A DNA stretch of 64,000 bases, from positions 22,501 through 86,500 of the forward strand of contig JAWQFJ010025792.1 in assembly GCA_034096865.1 (NCBI GenBank), in the 5' to 3' direction. This document shows, in pieces, positions 30,731 through 64,000 of this stretch (within the stretch, counting starts at the first letter, position 1; each line of letters begins with the position of its first letter). The DNA comes from Theodoxus fluviatilis. Lineage: Eukaryota > Mollusca > Gastropoda > Cycloneritida > Neritidae. A program made the translations under genes and the position numbers. A model generated the notes under the pieces. It was not told where the DNA came from and searched no databases. It was given only the letters and a program-made list of their open reading frames with translations.

Positions 30731-31555
30731 AGCAAGTCGTGGAAAAGTAAGAAACGATGCTTACAAACAACAAGTACTGTACATCTCTGCTGTTTTATAT
30801 ACATACAAGTGCAATTTCAGGCATGAACAATTTCACTTACAGAAAATCAGTGACATATTCTATAAAAATGAATACACGCTGAACTGCAGCATATTTGACA
30901 ATGTATTTTGAATAGTATGATACACTTTACACTACTCCTCTCCACTATCTATATATATGCAAGCTGTTCAGTTCTGAGCATGCCTGTTTAATAATACGAG
31001 GGATCCTTATTGCTGGACACACTATGGCCGCCATTCCTCTAGAAGCGTCGCAGTATCTGCCTCCAAGAGTAGGTGAGGCTGGAGCTCAAGTAACGGTGTA
31101 GTCACGCTGCAGGAAGGTGCAATGGAGTTCAACATTGGAATGTATCATGGAGAATAATGCGACGTTTTCACAGACAGAAAACTCCTAGGTAAACTTGATG
31201 TATTCGACGGCTGCTGTCAATGAGGTTAAGACAACATCAACGAAAAGAAAGTGAGCGCTGAACAATGTCATATATATTAGGACCAAGCGAAAGAATCAGA
31301 AACATTGTGGCGTTTTTTCAAGACTGGACGGGATCACATTTTGCTGAGCGGCTTACGATAAAGTAGGAATGATGGTGCACAGATCAAGAAAAAACCAAAC
31401 CCTGGTTTTTAAAACAGACGTGGTTTGTTTTATTGATCAACTTTGAAAGGAAAAAAAATCACTCGACTGCTTACTTCTCTTGCTCAGTAGCATTCATGTG
31501 TAAAGCATCATCGAAGCAGCGGGGGCTGGTGGAAAGATAAGAGTAACAAGGTACG
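30731..31555. other. No feature recognised
   Basis: Unique-looking intergenic sequence with no coding or repeat signal I can name. Confidence 0.5.
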
Positions 31556-31558
31556 TGG

Positions 31559-31651
<93 letters not shown>

Positions 31652-31653
31652 TT

Positions 31654-31725
<72 letters not shown>

Positions 31726-31945
31726 TATGTGTGTGTGTGTGCGTTTGTGTGTGTGTGTGCGCGCGATTCTGTAGGTGCATGCACGTGCGTGTATGTGTGT
31801 CTGCGTGTGTCCGTGTCCGTGTGTGTGTGTGTGTGCGTGTGCGTGTGCATGCGAGTGCATGTGTGAGTATTCATGCATATGTGGTGAGCACACGTGCGTG
31901 TGTCTAGATGAGTATGTATTTTAATACGGATGGTGGTGGTGTATG

Positions 31946-32031
<86 letters not shown>
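31556..32031. repeat. Compound (GT)n and (GA)n microsatellites
   Basis: (GT)n with GTTTAT and GC interruptions covers 31561-31860. A pure (GA)n run covers 31949-32031. TGTGT/ACACA frames on both strands are spurious. Confidence 0.95.
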
Positions 32032-32034
<3 letters not shown>

Positions 32035-33986
32035 GAGGGATGGGGGGTGGCGCTTGATAGCAAAATGAGATAAGTATAATATTACGTACTTTGATGTTAA
32101 AATGAGTGATGCATTGTAACCTCTACCCTATTGCACATACACTATTTACGGTTTGACAATTTCTCATAGAAAAGAATAGGAGAGGAAGTTGTAATTCGTA
32201 TTTATTATAATCGACGAAGTGGCCAAATCCTATTTCTTAACAAGCGTATTTACACAGACAGCTGACGACTAGGCAGTGTTGAGTTGAGGAAGGCGACAGA
32301 TTAGACTTGGTAGTGATCAATATGGCTCTACACGTGTACAGGTACGCACAGCGTCTGCAGATTGCTTTTAGACTATGGAAGTGGAATCGAAAACAAGAGT
32401 AATGTTTACTGATTGGTCGATCTATTTAGATGCGGACTAAGTAAACTTTTGCAGGTTATTGGTATCTTTGAGGCAAGTTTTCAGCAGCAGCCATTATGTG
32501 TTTAAAACAATGACAGAAATATAAATATTACTTTTCATCACTTCGTTTCTCGAATACATCTTTTGAGAGAACTAACGTATAGTTTTAAAAAAGTGGCAAC
32601 AATTATCCTTGGAGAAATACATAGGAAGATCATTTGATGGACATCAAGGCCTCACGCAAAAGCATTCCCAGCAGGCATTTAATTTAGAAATATTGAAAAC
32701 TTCATGAAGGCCAAACCAGTTGATTTTCCTACATGTATAATAAGTCGAAACATTTGGTACGAGTTTTGTACGTATTTCATAAAAGGTCTGAATGCGATGG
32801 TTTCTATGAACATTCCTATATATTATAGTATGGTTCTGTAAGATAGTTTCTTAGTACATGTATGTACCTTCAAAGATTTTTTGTCGACTCCGACTGTTTA
32901 GTTCGACTGCAAGCAAGTGACACTCGAAACAAAATTACTCATCGAACTATTTCTCATAGGGCTCTAAACACCATATATCATCCCTTCATTTCAGTCGCAT
33001 TTGCAAATAATCTTGCGGGTCAATCATAAATAGTTACAGTTATTTGGACTGTAACCAAATATATTGAAAATGGTTGTGTTTTTTTCCGACGAAAGGTCAT
33101 AGTGGGCCGAATGGAGAAATCTGATAGCACGAACTATTCACTTTAGACCTAATAATGACGTTAATTTGTCTCTTTACGTGACGAGTTCTGAAGGAGAATA
33201 TCATGTCCGCTGTTACGTGAGGATCGCTGTGAAACGCCACGAATTACACACGTCTAAGATATCACGTAAGACTTCACGTGTGATGATGAATTTTCTTTAT
33301 TTAAAAACATAAATTCAGACGCAGCATAAAAATAAAAGCCGCGAAAAAATTCATTTGATCGAAAGCATCGAATACACAGGGCATGATTATAGTAGATTCG
33401 ACTAAGCAATCTTCAGAAAATCATGATTATAAGAATTAAGTTAATCGGTCGTAAACATAAGATTTCATTTGCTCTACTCGTTAAATCTAAGTAAAATATG
33501 TGATTCTTTCTGCCATATTAAAGTGTAAAGAATCGAAATGCGTCCTTTCCTTCTTTAACAGGAAAAACACACTAAAATATATCATCTACGTCTAAAGTTA
33601 TCTGAAGTGCTTCATGGAGATTTTTCAGTCAGCAAGGTAAGAAACAAGAATATGAACTGTACACTGAATATATATCATATGCATGTATTCCAAATCGTTT
33701 TGTAATTGAATTATATCATAGCAACCACAGTAACACTCTGTGGAGATGCCGATAGGGTGCCACTGAGACAATGTATATGTGAATGTAGAAATAATATATG
33801 CACTGAAGTTTCTGGTAAATGACCATGGCTCATATCTGGAGGATTCCTAAGGATTTTTATACATGAGGCACAGGGTTCATTAACCTCACACTTAACCAAT
33901 GAAGAGATATAAGAAAGTACACTCGTGTAGAAATGCAAATCATTTGCACATTAAGGGGGAAAATTCCTTATTGACAAGGTTATTGC

Positions 33987-33988
<2 letters not shown>
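32032..33988. other. No feature recognised
   Basis: Nearly 2 kb of A+T-rich complex sequence without long frames. Nothing in it is recognisable. Confidence 0.5.

Positions 33989-34054
<66 letters not shown>
33989..34054. repeat. (CA)n microsatellite
   Basis: A pure CA run of about 65 bp. Confidence 0.95.
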
Positions 34055-34060
<6 letters not shown>

Positions 34061-34810
34061 TGATCAAAGCACCCACATCAATAACAAAAGAATACACCGT
34101 CACACTAACTATTCGTCTTATGAGAAGTTACATTTCTCCATTGCACAATGTTTCAAACATGCACGAAGATGAGGACTGCAAACACATACACAGAAAAAAT
34201 CTCCCATGAATATGAATCATTCATTGTCACACTCCATACAGAACTCTCAATCATCACAGTAAATAGGAATTCTCGCGTTAGAAGCCAACACTATAGCATT
34301 ATGCATGTATATATATATAATGATGGCCAGAACCGTTTTGCACTACAAATAACTCGGCTCAGAGGTTACTTGTTCCGCAGCTGTAAGGAGCCGAGCAGAA
34401 TTCACAGCTTAACTCACACTTTGCAAATCAAAAGCCACTCATTCCGTCAAGGTGACTGTATTGTTTTCCTAGTCTCGTCTTTTCTTCTCGTCAGTATTAA
34501 AATGAACACTGATCCATAGAGCTTGCATGTAACAAAGACTTTTCCATACATACGTTTTGCTTCGTGCCAATCACCACTGAACAAAGCTCCGTATCATGTC
34601 ATAAAAACTCCACTTTGCACAAGCTGTTGATGGTTTTGGGAGTGAGGACTTCAAGACATACAGGCCTTTCGTCTTTTGAGCTTCTCGTTTTGCCTTTAGA
34701 GTGGATTCTTTTTTCCTGTCACCTTATGTTAACCAGCACATTTCTAAATCAGATCTCTCACTGTGAATTTAGTGGTTCAGGTGAATCTGTCAACAGATGT
34801 TATAGCATAT

Positions 34811-34830
34811 TCTGTCTCTCTCTCTCTCTC

Positions 34831-34865
<35 letters not shown>

Positions 34866-34955
34866 GTCTCTCTCTCTCTCCATGCACACGCACTCACGCA
34901 CTCTCACGCGCGCGCTCGCGCGCTCGCGCACACACATGCACACACACACACACAT

Positions 34956-34993
<38 letters not shown>
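34811..34993. repeat. CT/CTGT then CA/CG compound microsatellite
   Basis: CT with CTGT units up to 34880, then CACACG and CGCG-rich units, then pure CA. The CG alternation near 34905-34930 is alternating purine-pyrimidine. Confidence 0.93.
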
Positions 34994-34995
<2 letters not shown>

Positions 34996-36909
34996 CACGC
35001 AAACGCACATGCACACGTTTTCAGAAAAACACCGTCGACGAAATCGAATATAAGCTTTCATTGAGCACATAGTTTCCACTGGAAACTTACAAGTTTGACA
35101 TGAAGCGACAATTTACTGACAGGCAAGCCCATCTACACCACAACAACTCACGGAATAAGAACACCACCGAACAATCAAGAGTTTGCACTGAATGAAGCTG
35201 TGAAATTTGCTGTACTCGAGTTCATGTTGCAGTTGAGCAAATCCAGCACTGTCCATCGAAACGACACAAAATAGCACATTCGATTCATAAAGCTACTCTT
35301 TGAGAGTTACATTTCCAATCGGTATAATGTCATTTCCTTTCTGCACCACAAATATAAAAGTGACTGTCAGTTCATGTCCAAGAAGTTGTAAATCTCACAC
35401 CAAAACAGCCATTCATCTTCAATACATGCCATATGTTTGCTGTGATGAAAGGGCGCTTCAAACCATGTGTCCTGAAGCTATCACTCAGTGATCCGAAGCA
35501 ATGCGTCACTAAACATCGTCATCAGCAAGATTTGTCTTGGTAACAGGATCACTGCGGCAGCTGTCTCGTTTAGTTTCTCGTGCCTGTATCTTTCCACACG
35601 ATGTCGGGGCTCTGACTACACCAGCCTACATACCTGGAGAGAGCACCCACGGTTTTCTCAAGAACCTTGAGGTTGATTCAGTTTTCAGTGACTAAGACCT
35701 CCATCCTGTTCAGGTGAGACGGCAGCTTGGGGAACACGTGTATCTACGTCCTCATAAGGCCATCCAAATAGAAACGTCAAGTGTGTGAACTAAGACGCTA
35801 GCTGCATTGAGATACCTTTACCTAGGTTCTTGTTGAACCAGTCCAGCATTCATTGAACGCCTACACGTCCGTCACGTTCCTCAGGAATGGCTTCTACTGG
35901 TGTTTTCAGAGCACTACTTGGCTACTGGCGTTTCATGTGCTTTGCCTTTCCTGAACATTCGAATACCACCAAGTCTTTATAACGGGGATCTTACAATGGC
36001 TGTCATCCATGGACACTCTGATGTAGCCATCATTTCAGACTGCACCTGGCATAGTCGTGTCTTCTGAAGTTCCATGTGTTTTGCCTTAACCTGTCTACAC
36101 TACGTCTTCAAGAAGGAGAACACTTTGTATCCTCGGGCAAAAGTGCCACCTCTTATTGCATCAAACTTTTCTTTCACGGTAGAGACAAGTTTGGGGCTGT
36201 TTTGGACTGTATTTCCTTCCATGTTCCCATCACACAATGTTAAGAAGACACACATTTTCCCCATGATGGGCTCAAAGGTAACGCTATTTTCAGTCAGCAT
36301 GGCAGATAGTTCACAATAAATGCCAGAACTTCTTTGTCATTTTCTGGCAATGCTAACCTGTTCGGCGTGAACAGGACGTGAATGTTTATCTACTGATTTT
36401 CACGGTTGACATGCCTTCTGTTCACATCATATGTTATCAGAAGCCATCTGTTCTCCCGAGTTTTTTCGGCGCTACCAAACATGTCTTGCTTCCCCTGTTT
36501 CGGGGATCTACACATCACATATGAATATCAGCATCCCTTTGGGTCTTCACTACGAGCATTCCAACCCGAAGGAAAAAAACCCAGTCCCCATTTCTGTTCA
36601 GGGCAGCACGGTCAAGTCATATTTTGTTCACATCATATCTCTGACCAGAAGTCTGAGAGTTACTTTTGGGGTCCGATACAGCACCTTATCCTGAAATGAG
36701 AAGAAAGCGTCCACGACCCTTTTCAAGTCCACAGGATTGGGCACTCACTTCTGACTTCACCACATGAGCCACCGCAGCCGAAGCTTCTGTGGGTCTCAGC
36801 TCCTACACCTCTTCCAAAGTGGGACAGAGAGTTTGAATCCCTCATAAGGAGCTCAGGGTCGATTCCCAGGTTTTCCACATGACAAGTGCCACGATAAGTC
36901 TTTCCTTCA
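34994..36909 (-). other. 3' flank, possibly 3' UTR, of the protocadherin gene
   Basis: About 1.9 kb of complex, non-repetitive sequence lies directly downstream of the protocadherin stop on the - strand. It has no microsatellite and no convincing frame. A long 3' UTR is possible but no poly(A) signal was pinned down. Confidence 0.35.
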
Positions 36910-63401
<26,492 letters not shown>

Positions 63402-64000
63402 AGTGATGGGCCAATTCCAGGGTGTGACAGGACTGAGAGGGTGAAGAGGGTGGGAGGCCCTCACCGCATACCAACAAGGGGGATGACAACAGCTTATTGA
63501 TACGCCTGCTAATCTCAGAGGCGGGAGGGGGGGAGGCTGTCCCCACTCGGAGGGCGAGAGGAGAGGCAGGACCCTGCTGTGAGAGTCTCCATCAGTCCCA
63601 CCTGTCACCAGAAGAGCCCACCAGCCGCTTGCTCTTGAGATCCTCGCCCAGGAGATCTGTCTTCCAGGAATGCTGCTCCACGCTCAACTTGCCCTGAGCC
63701 GATCAAACTCCGCCAGAACCGAGGACGCCTGGGGAGGCAGTGGGAGAAAAAATAGAGTCGTGGAAAAAGAAAACTCCAGGCCGATGGTCTCACTTTTCCC
63801 CTCGTTCTGTCTGCAACGTCGTCCAATGGTGTGAGCGAACTCCCGAGTGGATGAGCAAAGTTCTCAGGTTGAATCCGGTAAATCGTGGGAGGAAATCCCT
63901 GGCTTAGCTTCTCTCAGTCCTGTCAAGAGTTTCCTGCAGTGCGTGGAGAGTGCACTGGGCAAACACTGAGTGAGAGTGCCGTGAGGGAAGGAAGAGGGGC
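63402..64000 (-). other. 5' leader and upstream flank of the protocadherin gene
   Basis: No TATA box is obvious on the - strand. The frame of exon 1 stays open upstream to 63608 but without an ATG. Upstream non-coding exons and the promoter may lie beyond the window edge. Confidence 0.4.

Noticed and set aside
63402..63608. N-terminal extension of the protocadherin ORF
   Set aside because: The extension would start at a GTG, contains no ATG and would bury the signal peptide.

Overview
This is a eukaryotic, animal window. It contains spliced genes with GT-AG introns, tRNA-like SINE relics, several classes of retrotransposon debris, a mariner relic and a very heavy load of microsatellites and minisatellites. 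A multi-exon seven-cadherin-repeat protocadherin, a FUT8-type glycosyltransferase, and retroelement tails ending in CGTT, ATCA, CATT or ATT repeats together suggest a lophotrochozoan, most likely a gastropod mollusc. The taxon is an inference from style of sequence, not from a marker gene.

Region 1 (1 to about 18.75 kb, + strand) holds the 3' part of an alpha-1,6-fucosyltransferase (FUT8)-like gene. Six exons at 1745-1829, 2510-2756, 3440-3686, 13692-13856, 15425-15575 and 18190-18507 join with compatible phases at every junction. They run from just before the catalytic domain to the C-terminal SH3 domain and stop codon. Earlier exons lie outside the window or were not found. Two things stand out. 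Exon 3440-3686 has an in-frame TGA where FUT8 has Arg, and the donor-binding motif is altered. The intron between 3686 and 13692 is about 10 kb long, and about 9.1 kb of it is a 12-bp tandem array (CTGTATGTCTGC and variants).

Region 2 (18.75 to 36.9 kb) is gene-poor. It contains non-LTR retrotransposon relics, one intact 266-codon ORF of unknown function inside a repeat-like unit, a nested LTR-retrotransposon mosaic (22.9 to 25.0 kb), a hAT-like MITE, and long stretches in which I recognise nothing.

Region 3 (36.9 to 63.4 kb, - strand) is one protocadherin gene. I recovered eleven coding exons plus one phase-neutral candidate cassette exon, all phase-consistent from signal peptide to stop. 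The product has seven cadherin repeats, one transmembrane helix, and a cytoplasmic tail of about 360 to 420 residues. It is split by introns, unlike clustered protocadherins. Its introns carry large microsatellites, a minisatellite of TGACG/AGTACT motifs, a foldback palindrome of about 600 bp, and an inverted copy of an element that is also present in a FUT8-like intron.

The two genes are convergent (tail to tail) and have no evident functional link: one would act in Golgi N-glycan core fucosylation, the other in cell-surface adhesion. What ties the window together is repeat biology: tandem arrays in introns, and a dispersed element carrying about twenty nuclear-receptor-type AGGTCA half-sites per copy.
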